64,000 nt of DNA from Opisthocomus hoazin (GCF_030867145.1 NC_134433.1:9995216-10059215); one strand, 5' to 3'. Shown: positions 46,901-55,686, numbered from the stretch's first letter. Translations and numbers: made by a program. Notes: generated by a model from the sequence alone, not told the origin.

Positions 46901-48708
46901 ACCAGCCCCTTCCCTCCTGCACCCCCCGGCGCTGCTCATGACCCCGCTGGAGGGATTTTGGTTTTGCAATTAGCACATAGAATGGGTCTGGGGAAGAAAG
47001 CAAAAATGCTGACGCTTCTTTTCCGGACAAGACATCCAACCTGCAGGCAGCCCGGAGCGAGCAGCAGCAGGGTACAGCGCAGGCAGGAGGAGCCATCCAG
47101 TGTTTAAGCAAACAAGGCAGAGCTCAGATCCCCGCAAACCCCCCTCTGCTGTCACACCCGCTCGTCCCGGGGGGCCCTGCGCTTGGTGCTAACTGCCCCG
47201 AGGCCGTGGCCAGGATGCGGCCCCCGGCCCAGGCAGAAACCTCAGGGGTGCAAAGCGCTTCCCGTGCAACCCCCCCGGAGAGCCCTGCGCCGAGGGGACG
47301 AGCGGGCGGAGGATTAACCAGGTTGACCGAGATTATTACTGTAATTATATTATCATTTTGGTGTATCACCGTCATCATCGTTATTAATAGCCTTAATAAC
47401 AGCAAAGGCAATTATAGCAATAACAACAATACCAATTGCAATATTGCTATTACCCATCACAGTAATGATACTACTAGTAGTAAGATCCCTAGTAGGGCGC
47501 AGGAACCTGACAGGAGGCTCCGGGCTCCCCAAGGCGCCAGGTCAGCCTTATTTATTTCCATAACGACAAATTAGGCACAATCATTATTCCAGTCTGTGTG
47601 AGACAATTTAATTCTAGGTCACGCTTGCGCTCTTAATGAAAGCCTTGGCGAAGCCTTCCCACAATCCATTTTCCTTCTCCCCAGCTGATACCAGTCCCCG
47701 TCTACCCACGTGTGCCAAAGAATTTGCTCCATCCATCAGGTTTTAGTGAGCTGTCAGGGGGACCAGGCTCTTTGGCTGGTGCTGGAGCTATGGTGCAGCT
47801 GGGGGCATGGCCATGGGTCTGGTGGGGATGGGGGTCTCCTCGCTGGCCCCCCCGCCCCTCCTGCCCACCCAGGCAGAGATGCTCTCCAGCCCCTCGGGCC
47901 TTTCCCCAGCCCTCTCCTTCCCTGAGCAAAGGCTGGGGAGCAGCTCATGGCGCCCAGCCAGGGCACGGCAGGACAAGGGGGATCCTCTCACCCCAAAACT
48001 GGGGGGAGAGAAGGAAGGCAGAGCAAATTGAAGCAGCAAAACAGCCTCATCTGGGGCTAAACCCCAGCTCTCCTTCATCTCCCCAACACGAGAGACAGCG
48101 AAGGACCATCTCCCATCCCAGGTACGCGGGGCGCAGGTCGGGCAGCGGCGATGGCTGCCTCCTTCCAGCCTCCCCTTTCCCAGCAGGATGAGCTAGGAGC
48201 CCAGATTTCCAAGCATAGGGGTCGGAGCAAGCCTCCAACATGTGTGTGGATGCACTCCTAGCTCTGTGCTTCTTGGAGGCATTTAGCTTCACAAACCCAA
48301 CCCACCAGTCCACCCCAAAGCTGTCCGATACACCCAAAAGCAGAATTACTTCCAGCTGGGGACATCTGACATATGCAGGTATTTTTTAGAGAGGAAAACA
48401 GGGGAGAATGAGGTACAAGTGGGTCAAAAGCATCCCAAGCCCCAGGGTCCATCTCCAACCCAGCCCCAAGCCCTCGCCACTCACCCTTGCTCCTCCATCA
48501 TCTCCTGCAGCTCCATGCACTTCAGCTCCACTCGCCGCTTGCGCTCGTGGTCCAGGATTTCCCGGTGAGCCTTCTTCACCAGGCTGGGCTCCACCAGCCG
48601 CACCTCCTCCTCACCCTTGTGCCATGTGCCCGAGGCGCCGGGCTGCGAGAAGCCGTTGGAGGCTTCCTGGGGTGAAGGCACGTCGGCCCCGTTGTTGTAG
48701 AGAGCCAT
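28693..48708 (-). CDS. SRRM3: Serine/arginine repetitive matrix protein 3, 14 coding exons joined
   Basis: Join 48708-48485, 45434-45333, 41558-41424, 41302-41222, 40795-40766, 40369-40301, 39872-39837, 39255-39205, 39101-38997, 38369-38198, 32437-32109, 31471-31244, 31000-30863 and 28909-28693: 1917 bases, 638 residues plus TGA, near the human length of about 650. SRRM3 is a nuclear splicing factor that promotes neural and endocrine microexons by acting at short exons with upstream UGC motifs. Seen: cwf21-like helical region about residues 49-96; a Cys cluster (133-143); Lys-rich tracts; RS-rich region (about 227-530); and the eMIC domain about 538-595 ([13 protein letters not shown], then [14 protein letters not shown]), followed by an RS tail ending SESAGF. 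SRRM4 shares the eMIC but lacks the cwf21 region, so SRRM3 is preferred. Small exons could be missing or alternative. Confidence 0.94.
28910..30862 (-). other. SRRM3: SRRM3 intron 14 (between the two eMIC exons)
   Basis: 1.95 kb. Contains a purine-rich GAGGA tract on the plus strand (29447-29500), a locally AT-rich island (30221-30440) that differs from its G+C-rich surroundings, and a CCAT tetranucleotide repeat (30563-30780) about 80 bases from exon 13. No alternative coding exon was recognised. Confidence 0.85.
30563..30780. repeat. (CCAT)n tetranucleotide repeat with CCAC/CCGT variants
   Basis: About 54 four-base units: pure CATC at 30565-30625, then mixed CCAC and CCAT. It starts about 83 bases beyond the exon 13 donor. 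The WMDGWMDG-like reading on the minus strand is a repeat artefact. Confidence 0.95.
30863..31000 (-). CDS. SRRM3: SRRM3 coding exon 13 (138 nt, first half of eMIC)
   Basis: Acceptor CGTGGTGTAG, donor ACGAG|GTGGGT. Encodes [20 protein letters not shown], then [19 protein letters not shown], then EPRRIT. The [14 protein letters not shown] and EPRRITS strings are the signature of the eMIC domain shared by SRRM3 and SRRM4, which alone confers microexon activation in published work. Confidence 0.95.
31244..31471 (-). CDS. SRRM3: SRRM3 coding exon 12 (228 nt, RS-rich)
   Basis: Acceptor CCTTCGCAG, donor CAGCAG|GTCAGC. Encodes [20 protein letters not shown], a [17 protein letters not shown] segment and [14 protein letters not shown]. 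The donor has C at +3 and is suboptimal, but the junction makes Arg521 and continues into the eMIC exon in frame. Confidence 0.93.
31472..32108 (-). other. SRRM3: SRRM3 intron 12
   Basis: 637-base intron, largely taken up by a CCCCAT hexamer repeat (31777-31958). Confidence 0.88.
31777..31958. repeat. (CCCCAT)n hexanucleotide repeat
   Basis: Runs of CCCCAT with CTCCAT variants. The last roughly 60 bases before 31950 are nearly perfect. On the sense strand it reads GGGATG/GGGGAT, rich in G triplets. Confidence 0.95.
32109..32437 (-). CDS. SRRM3: SRRM3 coding exon 11 (329 nt)
   Basis: Acceptor CTTGCCAG followed by AGG CCG, phase 0; donor GCCAAGAA|GTAAGG. Encodes 109 residues rich in SP and RH dipeptides ([33 protein letters not shown]) and ending [20 protein letters not shown] to HGTHAK. 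An alternative acceptor two bases further on would break frame. The other frames here are long but have no SRRM3 similarity. Confidence 0.9.
33487..33506 (-). other. SRRM3: Candidate frame-terminating microexon (20 nt, or 17 nt by a tandem acceptor)
   Basis: On the sense strand, CCTACTAAAG|GAG|GAAATGCC is followed by CTTTTTTG|GTAAGT. No AG occurs for about 145 bases upstream (33509-33653), a span that is CU-rich, has a branch-point-like CTAAT at 33565-33561 and three TGC motifs (33580-33578, 33558-33556, 33547-33545). Spliced after exon 10 (phase 0) it reads EEMPLF (or EMPLF), and its last two bases TG join the first A of exon 11 to make TGA. Both acceptors (AAG, GAG) lack a pyrimidine at -3, so use would be weak or regulated. 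Not proven to be transcribed as an exon. Confidence 0.35.
35171..35245 (-). other. SRRM3: Candidate 75-nt in-frame cassette exon in SRRM3 intron 11
   Basis: The sense strand has acceptor GCATTTCTGTGTTTTTCAG and donor GGCCGG|GTAACG. In phase 0 it gives 25 codons without stop, [20 protein letters not shown] then PLRGR, so inclusion between exons 10 and 11 would keep frame. Against it: an AG 22 bases upstream, a moderate donor and non-RS composition. Confidence 0.2.
38198..38369 (-). CDS. SRRM3: SRRM3 coding exon 10 (172 nt)
   Basis: Acceptor GTCCCCCAG, donor TCGGAT|GTACGT. Encodes 57 residues, [20 protein letters not shown] and on to [12 protein letters not shown]. The exon ends in phase 0, unlike exons 1-9, and the next acceptor is 5.8 kb away. 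Confidence 0.92.
38370..38996 (-). other. SRRM3: SRRM3 intron 10
   Basis: 627 bases, more than half filled by a tandem repeat (38585-38940). Confidence 0.9.
38585..38940. repeat. Minisatellite, ~56-base unit with ~167-base higher-order period
   Basis: Units share GACATCTCTGCCACCTGCC and CCCTCCATCCCNNAAGGGTC blocks. The string CCATCCCCCAAGGGTC at 38714 recurs at 38881, giving a three-unit higher-order period of about 167 bases. Copies are similar enough to suggest recent expansion. Confidence 0.8.
38997..39101 (-). CDS. SRRM3: SRRM3 coding exon 9 (105 nt)
   Basis: Acceptor CTCTCCATAG, donor AG|GTAGGG. Encodes 34 residues, [20 protein letters not shown] and on to DDSGSKSPG: Ser-rich sequence with few RS dipeptides. 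Confidence 0.93.
39205..39255 (-). CDS. SRRM3: SRRM3 coding exon 8 (51 nt)
   Basis: Acceptor TTCCCTCAG, donor AG|GTGAGG. Encodes [16 protein letters not shown], a nuclear-localisation-like basic stretch, between split arginine codons. Confidence 0.93.
39256..39836 (-). other. SRRM3: SRRM3 intron 8
   Basis: 581 bases, G+C-rich. A short duplication, GGGACAGCAGGAGGGCTG, is repeated twice at about 39720-39755. Nothing else was recognised. Confidence 0.88.
39837..39872 (-). CDS. SRRM3: SRRM3 coding exon 7 (36 nt)
   Basis: Acceptor ATCCCTCAG, donor AG|GTGAGA. Encodes [11 protein letters not shown] between split arginine codons. It is a very short exon with a TGC motif (TTGCCTCC) about 20 bases upstream. 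Confidence 0.9.
39873..40300 (-). other. SRRM3: SRRM3 intron 7
   Basis: 428 bases. About 175 of them are a minisatellite (40107-40285) that starts close to the exon 6 donor. Confidence 0.88.
40107..40285. repeat. 18-19-base minisatellite next to the exon 6 donor
   Basis: About nine to ten copies of CAGTCCCACTGTCCCCAAC with few changes (GTCCCCAGC, CAGCCCCGCTG). On the sense strand each unit carries a GGGG run and GGGACAG, starting about 15 bases after the exon 6 5' splice site. Confidence 0.9.
40301..40369 (-). CDS. SRRM3: SRRM3 coding exon 6 (69 nt)
   Basis: Acceptor CCCCTCAG, donor AG|GTAGGG. Encodes [22 protein letters not shown]-type basic sequence (22 residues) between split Ser191 and Arg214 codons. 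A minisatellite begins about 15 bases beyond the donor. Confidence 0.93.
40370..40765 (-). other. SRRM3: SRRM3 intron 6
   Basis: 396-base intron between microexon 5 and exon 6. Nothing beyond splice signals was seen. Confidence 0.88.
40766..40795 (-). CDS. SRRM3: SRRM3 coding exon 5, a 30-nt microexon
   Basis: Acceptor CCCCACGGCAG, donor AG|GTGGGT. Completes Arg181, encodes KKRKPGSER, and gives two bases of Ser191. About 60 bases upstream contain no AG, with a pyrimidine-rich tract and TGC motifs (sense strand around 40817-40820 and 40850). This is the layout of neural microexons recognised by SRRM3/SRRM4. Confidence 0.88.
40796..41221 (-). other. SRRM3: SRRM3 intron 5
   Basis: 426-base intron upstream of microexon 5. 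Its 3' 60 bases lack AG and contain CT-rich sequence and TGC motifs. The rest is mixed, with a GCGTGTGCGTG-type patch near 41025-41055. Confidence 0.88.
41222..41302 (-). CDS. SRRM3: SRRM3 coding exon 4 (81 nt, Lys tract)
   Basis: Acceptor CTCTCTCTCAG, donor CG|GTGAGT. Encodes [13 protein letters not shown] followed by seven lysines and SGHRRS. Matches the KKKKKKK-GHRRSR segment of vertebrate SRRM3 as I recall it. Confidence 0.95.
41424..41558 (-). CDS. SRRM3: SRRM3 coding exon 3 (135 nt, cysteine cluster)
   Basis: Acceptor TTCGGCAG. Encodes [18 protein letters not shown] and then a cluster of four cysteines, C133-x3-C137-x-C139-x3-C143, in an acidic setting. The frame requires the donor AG|GTCCGG, which lacks the usual A/G at +3 and G at +5. 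It is therefore weak, and exon 3 is a candidate for regulated skipping, which would keep frame. Confidence 0.88.
41559..45332 (-). other. SRRM3: SRRM3 intron 3
   Basis: 3.8 kb. Contains an RFX-like GCTGCCATGGAAACC (42188-42202), AT-rich patches at 44095-44150 and 44565-44625, and a CAAC/CAAT repeat (45010-45245). No additional exon with SRRM3-like coding was recognised. Confidence 0.85.
45010..45245. repeat. (CAAC/CAAT/CATC)n tetranucleotide-like repeat
   Basis: Interrupted CCAACCAATCAACCATC units, including a duplicated block of about 60 bases (45025-45065 and 45085-45125), ending in CCATCCATCC and CCACCCACC. It lies 90 bases from exon 2. Confidence 0.9.
45333..45434 (-). CDS. SRRM3: SRRM3 coding exon 2 (102 nt)
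   Basis: Acceptor ATCCAG, donor GTGAGT. Completes Gly75 and encodes [20 protein letters not shown] through DQHGRQ, the second half of the cwf21-like region, which contacts the spliceosome core in the SRRM2/Cwc21 family. Confidence 0.95.
45435..48484 (-). other. SRRM3: SRRM3 intron 2
   Basis: 3.05 kb. Mostly G+C-rich, with an AT-rich, ATTA/TAAT-dense segment at 47320-47650 and a small one at 46405-46455. No exon-like segment was recognised. Confidence 0.85.
47320..47650. promoter_or_regulatory. AT-rich, homeodomain-motif-dense intronic segment
   Basis: About 330 bases with about fifteen ATTA/TAAT cores (for example GTAATTATATTATC, GTTATTAATAGCC, CAATTTAATTC) and triplet-like AATAACAAC repetition, inside a G+C-rich intron. 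Complex non-simple sequence at 47575-47640 suggests constraint rather than only a microsatellite. Enhancer function is inferred. Confidence 0.3.
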
Positions 48709-48740
48709 GCTGGCGTGGGCGGCCTCGCCACCGGCAGCGC
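48485..48740 (-). CDS. SRRM3: SRRM3 coding exon 1 (ATG at 48708; 32 nt of 5' UTR)
   Basis: Acceptor TCCCTCCCAG precedes 48740. ATG at 48708-48706 in CCAGCATGG begins [10 protein letters not shown]. The segment ends GAGCAAGG|GTGAGT. Encodes 74 residues, including [32 protein letters not shown], the conserved start of the cwf21-like region. The frame stays open upstream of the ATG through the 5' part of the exon, so an earlier start in another exon cannot be excluded. The NNGA following the Met resembles the human N-terminus as I recall it. Confidence 0.9.
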
Positions 48741-49856
48741 CTGGGAGGGAGAGAAAGAGTCGGGGGTCAGCCCCTGCCCTGGCTTCCCTCTCACCCCACA
48801 ATGGTGAGGGGATCCTGCCGGGACCTGAAGGCAAAATTTGTCCCAATTTGAAAGATCTGGGTCTTCTGCCAGCGCCCCTTCCAGCCCCTTGCCTCAGTTT
48901 CCCCATCTGCAAAGCAAGGCTGGGGCTATTCCCATCGCCATGCCACGAGGGCTGGTTCGTGGGACAGAGGGGGGATGCTCTGTGCCAGCCTGATACTGGG
49001 GAAAGCCTGGCACATCACGGGTCTGGGGGCCTGGAGCTGTATGGTGGCAGAGCGACAGGCGGGCAGGGGTCCCTCTGAGCCCCACGGACCCCACTGTCAG
49101 CCGGCATGGGTGCAGAGCAGAGATGGGCATCCATCCTTGCATCCATCCTCACAGCCCTCCAGGGACACCCCCGGGCACTGCCCCCAGCCAGCAAGGGGAT
49201 GGACCCAAAGACCATGGACACCCCACTGCACGGGGACATGGCCAGAGGAGATCCCGATGTTCAGGCCAGCCAGCAGAAGCCCACCAGTGCCTTCCAGCAA
49301 CGGCCCAGCATCCTCCGGCAGTGGCCCGGCACTGGCTGCGAGGGGAGGTGAGGCTGCCCACCGGCCGCTTCCACAGCCCAGCAGCCGCACACACTGCTGC
49401 CCGCCAGCCCTCTCCCCGCTCTTCTTTCACATGTCCCTGCCTCCTTCCTCAGCCACCACAGTCAAGGTGTCCTCACTTGGCTCCAAAAATAACCCTGTGG
49501 AAGAGGACAACCTCTCCCAAGCGGCGCTGCCACGCTGAGGCTCCGGCTGGTGCTCCCCAAGCCTTGGTGAGGAGAAGCTCCCCAATCCCCGGATCAACCA
49601 GACGGACGGAACCCCATCTCAGCGACCGCAGGCCATCGGCACACGGCTGAGCGCCTGTTCCTCGGTCTCCCCGTCCTGCAATGCCCCAGCTCCCCTGCCC
49701 AAGGCCCCGGCCCTCTCCCCAGCACGGGATGCTCCCGACGGAGATCCTTTGTCTTCATTACCAAAGCGCTGCAGAAGCAAACGCTTCTCCTGCAAAGCCC
49801 TACACAAAGAGAAACGATGGGGGACAAAAGCAGAGCCCCTTCCTTCACTCTGCAAG

Positions 49857-50453
49857 CTGACTGGGGTGCATCAAGAGGAGTGTGGCCAGCAGATCGAGGG
49901 AGGTTCTCCTCCCCCTCTACTCTGCCCTGGGGAGGCCCCATGTACAGTACTGTGTCCAGTTCTGGGCTCCCCAGTTCAAGAAAGATCAGGAGCTACTGGA
50001 GAGAGTCCAGTGGAGGGCTATGAGGATGGTGAGGGGACTGGAGCATCTCTCCTACGAGGAGAGGCTGAGGGAGCTGGGCTTGTTTAGCCTGGAGGAGAGA
50101 AGGTTGAGAGGGGACCTTAGAAATGCTGATAAATATCTGCAGGATGGGTGTCAGGAGGACGGGGCCAGACTCTGTTCAGTGGTGCCCAGCGACAGGACAA
50201 GGGGCCACGGGCACAAACTGAAGCAGAGGAAGCTCCAGCTGAACATGAGGAAGAACTTCTTCCCTCTGAGGGTGATGGAGCCCTGGCCCAGGCTGCCCAG
50301 GGAGGCTGTGGAGTCTCCTTCTCTGGAGATGTTCCAGACCCGCCTGGACGCAGTCCTGTGCAGCCTGCTCTGGGTGACCCTGCTTGGGCAGGGAGTTGGA
50401 CTGGGTGACCCACAGAGGTCCCTTCCAACCCCGAACATTCTGTGATTCTGTGA
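49857..50453 (+). mobile_element. CR1 LINE, 3' fragment (ORF2 end and 3' UTR)
   Basis: About 600 bases matching the CR1 3' end as I recall it. The open frame 49882-50445 still reads the reverse-transcriptase C-terminus: LLPLYSALGRPHVQYCVQFW, LERVQWRAMRMVRGLEHLSY, EERLRELGLFSLEERRLRGDL. After it come the CR1 tail GGTCCCTTCCAACCCC and the short terminal repeat ATTCTGTGATTCTGTGA. It is 5'-truncated, as most CR1 copies are, so it cannot move by itself. Antisense to SRRM3, within its putative first intron. Confidence 0.95.
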
Positions 50454-52751
50454 CTTTGGAGACACAGCTTCTGTCAGCATCCACTTCTCCAGGGTGTTTC
50501 CACACCAGGGAGAGACTTTTCCAAGGATGGGTGTTGCCTGCAAGTCGTTGCCTCCTTGGGAAGCAGCCAGCCCTTGCCCGTGATGCCCCGGGCACCTGCC
50601 CCATGCTGCCCAAGGAGGACGGGGCCGAGCACTGGCCCGGGGAAGCAGGGATCCCTCAGCCGAGCGTGGGTGCGAAGGCAGGACAGACAGACCAGGACTG
50701 ACCTGCGCTGTCTGGAGCCCAGGGAGGGCTCGTCGCTCCCACTGTTCTGTTCCAGCAGGACACCAGGCAGCTCAGAGCCTCCCATGGCCATGCTGGGTGG
50801 GACAGAGCTGGTGAGGGAGCACAGATGGCCCATGAGAGGCTTCGAGGATGTTTCTCCACTGCTTAAGGAGAGAAAAAGCCTCGGAGCCGGGGGCAGCAGG
50901 GGCCCCAGCCCAGCGGGAAGGCGTCTCCCACCCTGTGGCATTCCCAGGGGAAATCCACGGCTTTCCCGCTGCCACCGACTGCCCCACGCACTCATTTATC
51001 TCCTGACGAGCCTGCCCAGGGAGGATGGCAGCTGACTGCTTAATTACAAGGCTTTTTTTTCCCTTTTTTTCCCCATTATTACCGTGCAGAGAGGAGCCAG
51101 CAGCCTTTATTTCCACAGAGGCACAGAGGAGCAGGCAGCGGGATACGCTGCCGGTGGAGCAGGAGCCAGCTGGGGCTCTGCACCCCCTGGATGCTTGGCC
51201 CTGTTGGAGCAACCAGAAGGTCCCCTCGGTCCCCCCTTCCCTGCAATGGGCAGGGCAGCACCCATATTTCGAGCCCCATGACACCCCACAGCAAGGAGCT
51301 GCCCTGCTCAGCCCTCCCTGCTGACCCCAGCCCCCTCCACATCCCCGGGTGGTCCCGGGCCGGAGATGGGAGCGATGCAGAAAGACCTGGCTTGGGGGCT
51401 CCTCTTCCTCTATCTCCCATCAGGGCAAGAAGCCAAAAACCGGGAAGGAAATTTAGGAATGGAGGAAGCTTCCCACCAGGAAACCTTCACCCACTGAGCG
51501 GCTCGGGAAAGCAGAGGAGGAAGGAGAGGATGCTTTCCACAGCAGCCTCTGCCTGCTTTTCCCCAGTGGGAATTAATTTTAACCTGAGCCTGGCAGTGGA
51601 CAAATCCATTGCTGTGGAAGCTTGGGAGCGTGGGGGAGACGCAGCCGGGCAGGTAGATGGAGGAGCGTGTGAGATCAACCGGCAGCCGGACGGGTACCGG
51701 CGGGTGAGGGCTGCACGGCGGGGGAGGCACGCAGATCCCGCCGGGAAACGCTCCCCGTCTCCGTAAAAAGGATGGGGTTGGAGATATCCCCCTTGCCTCC
51801 GGGTCAGGCAGGTGGAGCCGGTCTGGGGATGGAGACTGCACTGCGTCCCGGTGTCCCCTCAGCCGTGAGCAACCTCCACCGTGAGAGCCACCACCAGCCA
51901 CCCTGCCTCCGCCAGGCACCGCACGGCGGGAGAACAAAGGGAGAGGAAAACCACCCGCAAACCCCCTCCGGCTGGAAATAGCGAAGTCAGGCCACCGGCA
52001 AAAGCCTGGGTGGAAAACAGAGCCAGTCCTACACCTCTGGTGACAACGGGGACAACACAGAAGGAGCCCCTGTCCCCCAGGCTGGGTCCGTGCCCTCCTT
52101 GTCCCCACGGAGACCCCCAGTGATGCCCTGCATGGGGACAGCCCTGCACGCGCAAGGGACAGCTTGGGGACACGCGGTGGCCGTCACCACCACAACCTCC
52201 ATCCTTCGGCCACCACGCGGGGACCGCCCGGCTCTGCTGGCTCGTGCCAGCACCAAACCTGGCACCAAACCCGGCAGCGAAGGCAGCACGGCCCTGCCCG
52301 AACGGCAGCCGCTTCCTGCCTGGCTCCGCGCTACCCCCGATAATAAAGACGATGGTTAAATATTTCATTATCTGCAGTAATTACCCACAAATCATCAAGC
52401 ACTGGCAGCCCGCCGCCCAGCCGCCTCGCCGAGAGGGAGAGGAGGCATCTTGGGGCGAGCGCTGCGTCGTGTCTCCACAGACTCCGTCCCCACCACCCAA
52501 ATCCCCGTAGTGTCACCCAGGAGGGCTCAAACTCCCTGGCACCGGGCCATGAGGGGTCCTGCTCCTGCTGGGGAAACTCCTGAGCAAACCGATCTCTTCC
52601 CATTTTTCCAAGCCATTCACCCATGTGTTTTGAGATCCCAGTCTTTGCCATTGGTGCTCCACATGCCACCTTGGGACTTGGGGAGGTCAAAACGGCTTTT
52701 CAGCTCACAGGCACTTTCTGCTGCCTGGATTAGAGCTTTTGGAAACGTTCA

Positions 52752-53255
52752 GAGCCCCCAGCCCCATCCTCCATCCTCATCCTCCATCCCCATCCTCCAT
52801 CCCCATCTTCATTCTCAACCCCATCCTCCATATCCATCCTTCATACGTATGCCCATCCTTCATCTCCACCCTCTGTCCTCATCCTCCATCCTCACCCCCA
52901 TCCTCATCCCTATTCTCCATCCTCATCCCTGTCCTCCATCTCCATCGTCCACCCCCATCCTCATCCCCATTCTCCATCTCCATCCTCCATCTCCATCCTC
53001 ATCCCCATCCTCCACCTCCATCCTCCTTCCCCATCCTCATCCCTATTCTCCATCCTCATCCCCATCCTCCATCTCCATCCTCCATCCCCATTCTCATCCC
53101 CATCCTCCTTCCCCATCCTCATCCCTATTCTCCATCCTCCATCCTCCATCCTCATCCCCATCCTCCATCTCCATCCTCCATCCTGATCCTCATCCCTACT
53201 CTCCATCCTCCACCTCATCCCTGTCCTCCACCTCCATCCTCCATCCCCATCCCAC
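52752..53255. repeat. Minisatellite of CATCCTCCATCCCCATCCTC units
   Basis: About 500 bases of CATCCTCCATCC-type units with embedded CATCCCTATTCTC blocks. Blocks of about 60 bases recur at 53035-53095 and 53110-53170. Long open frames on both strands come from the repeat. Confidence 0.95.
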
Positions 53256-54878
53256 GCTTCGCCCCAAGCACAGGGACCTGTCACACCGGGTTTCTGCCTC
53301 CCTTCCCACCCAGGGTGCGGAGGACCCAGGCACTGGCACTGCCAGCCTGGTGGAAGCCAGGAGGGACAGAAGGACAGACACATCATGCCGTGCCCCCGAC
53401 ACACCGCCAGGACAGGCCCTGCCAGCTCGGGGTGGAAGGGCCAGCCTCGCCATCCTGCCGGGCCTTGGGGCTGCTGGTTCCCAGCCAACCGAGCTCCCTC
53501 CCTGCAGGCTGGGACCCCCGGGTGCTGGGTGGGGGGCTCGTGTCCCAGCCTGAGCTTTGCAGGGAAGCTCAGGGACTCGGGATCTCCAGCCCAAAACAAA
53601 AGATGAAAACCAGGAAAATCAGCAAAAAAAGGTCTTCTTTCACCAAACTGGTTTTGCTCTTCTATTTTCCAGCCCAGAAACAAACCCTTTCCCCGCTGAC
53701 TCTGCCCAAACCCCGCCGTGGGCACCGCTCAGCCCCCCGGCCGTGCCCGCAGCACCCCGGGCACGGGGCTGTGCTGGAGGCAGCTGCCCATCGCTCCTGC
53801 CCGCTGCCGCCGCAGGGCCCTGCCGCGCTGTAATGCGGACGAAGCCGCTTTCCCGGCGGGAGCGGGGATGGCAGCGGGGGGCTGGCAGTGCCTGGATGCT
53901 CTCCTCGGCGGGCACAGGCGGCAGCGGTGCCTGGGCACCCTCCCCTCCCTGCCTCGGCGCTAATTAAAGCCGCCTCCGGCCGCTGCTCAATTAATTCTCA
54001 CCACATCCAGCTGCACCAGCCAGGGCGACGGCGAGCGCCCGCGTGCCGGGGATGCGGGCACGGGATGCAGGCAGCGAGCCCGGGACGGCGGCTGTCTGGA
54101 CCACTCGTGCGCTGAGCGTGCCAGAGCTCAGCAGGGGACAGCCCAGCCGAGGAGAGGACCCTCCATCCCCACCGGAGAGGGCGAGAGGAGTGGACCCCCG
54201 CGGTTCCCCTGCCCGCCGGGGTCTCCTCGGGACACACCACCACCTACCCAAATCGTAACCCTGTCCCCAAAGCATTCACAGCCCCGTCCCAGGCTGTGGG
54301 GGCAGCTGGGAGAAGGGAAACACAAAAAACACCCGAAAATCGCAGCAAGGCAGCCGGCCTCCTCCAAACACCCGGCCAGAATCACAAGGAGGAAAAGTCT
54401 GGGGTTGCTGCCGTTAATTGGGCCGACCTTCTCCGGAGCTGCCTTTCACCAGCCCCCGAGTGCCAAAAACCATGAGTCAGACCTCCAAGGAGGAGAAAAA
54501 AAAAAAAAAAAAAAAGGCAAAATTGGCTTTAAAAGCGTAGCTGGTGTGGGGCTCGTTAGCACTGCCTCCCAGCCCCGAGCCGGCAGCCATCCTGCCCCGG
54601 GAAGGGCAGCGGGAAGGGTTCGTGACACCCGCGCTGGCCCCCCCAGCGGTATTTTCCCTACCCCGAGCCCAGGGCAGCCTTTGCTGTTGCTGCCCGACCA
54701 AAATCTGACACCTCGCAGACTTTAAAGCAATAAATAAAGAATACACGGATGCTGGCTTGAGCGGTCGTGAGCCGGGCGAGGGCTCGCTGCTGCTTGTGCA
54801 TACCTACGTCTGTGCATATATATATATATTTTTTTTTTTCTTTTAAATAGATGAGGAGGCTGGTGGAGAAGCTAAACA

Positions 54879-54891
54879 GTTGCTAAGCAAC
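54879..54891. promoter_or_regulatory. RFX X-box-like palindrome
   Basis: GTTGCTAAGCAAC is a near-perfect inverted repeat fitting the RFX X-box (GTNRCC, N, RGYAAC) with one mismatch. It lies about 2.7 kb inside the putative SRRM3 intron 1. RFX factors act in ciliated, neural and islet cells, where SRRM3 is active. The link is inferred. Confidence 0.35.
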
Positions 54892-55653
54892 CGGGCTCCT
54901 TCCCAGCTTGGGGATGCAGGGATGGGGGAGCCAGGGGTGGGGAGCGGTCCCCCCCGCCGGACGGGCTCCGCACAGGGGTGCGGGCAGCGCAGATCCGTCA
55001 GCTCCCCTGGGAGATGCTCCGGAGAAACGGGCCTGACGGAGGGCGAGGAGCTGGGCTTCGCTCCTGTCCCCAGCGCCGCGGCCGAAGCCCCCACCCCAGC
55101 CTGAACCCCTGGGGCTGCCGGGGGAGGCCGAGAGAGCCCCGTCCCCAGCTCCGGCTGGAGGGGAGCTGATGGGAAGGGGGTCGCACCATGATGGGGATCA
55201 GCCCCAGGGGACCCCGGGATCCCCGCAGTGATCCCATTCCTGAGCCAGGGATGAGAGGAAGGAGGAGAAACATGTCCAAGTGACGGCAGCAAACCCTCCC
55301 GTGCCGTGCGGAGAGGCCACAGGTCCAGGCAATGGGCATCTCTATGGGACCCCTCAGCCCAGAACCCCCCCAGCCACGCTCTCCGAGCCCCTTGGGGTCA
55401 CCATGGCCACCAGCTGCTCCTTGCTGGTGGCCAACAGACCTGTGGGCAGCCCCGGCAGGCAGGGCTCGGGTGGTCGCTGCCCTGCCAGACCTTCCCCAAC
55501 CCGGAGGTGCTTAAATAACGGCGTCTCTGGGCAAGGACCAGGGTGGGGGACAGCCACCCCCCCAGGTTTTGCACCCTTGGGGCCATTTGTTTTGCTGGGC
55601 AAGGAGTCAGGAGGAGGCACAGGCAGCCCAGCACCACTGCTGAGGGGGGGGAA

Positions 55654-55686
55654 ATAATTAATAATAATAATAATAACAATAATTTT
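55654..55686. repeat. Short (AAT)n tract
   Basis: AATTAATAATAATAATAAT interrupted by AAC, about 30 bases, in G+C-rich surroundings. Confidence 0.9.

Noticed and set aside
52450-53833. Ser/Pro/His-rich frames of 360 codons
   Set aside because: They follow the CATCCTCCATCC minisatellite in two frames at once, a sign of repeat and not coding.
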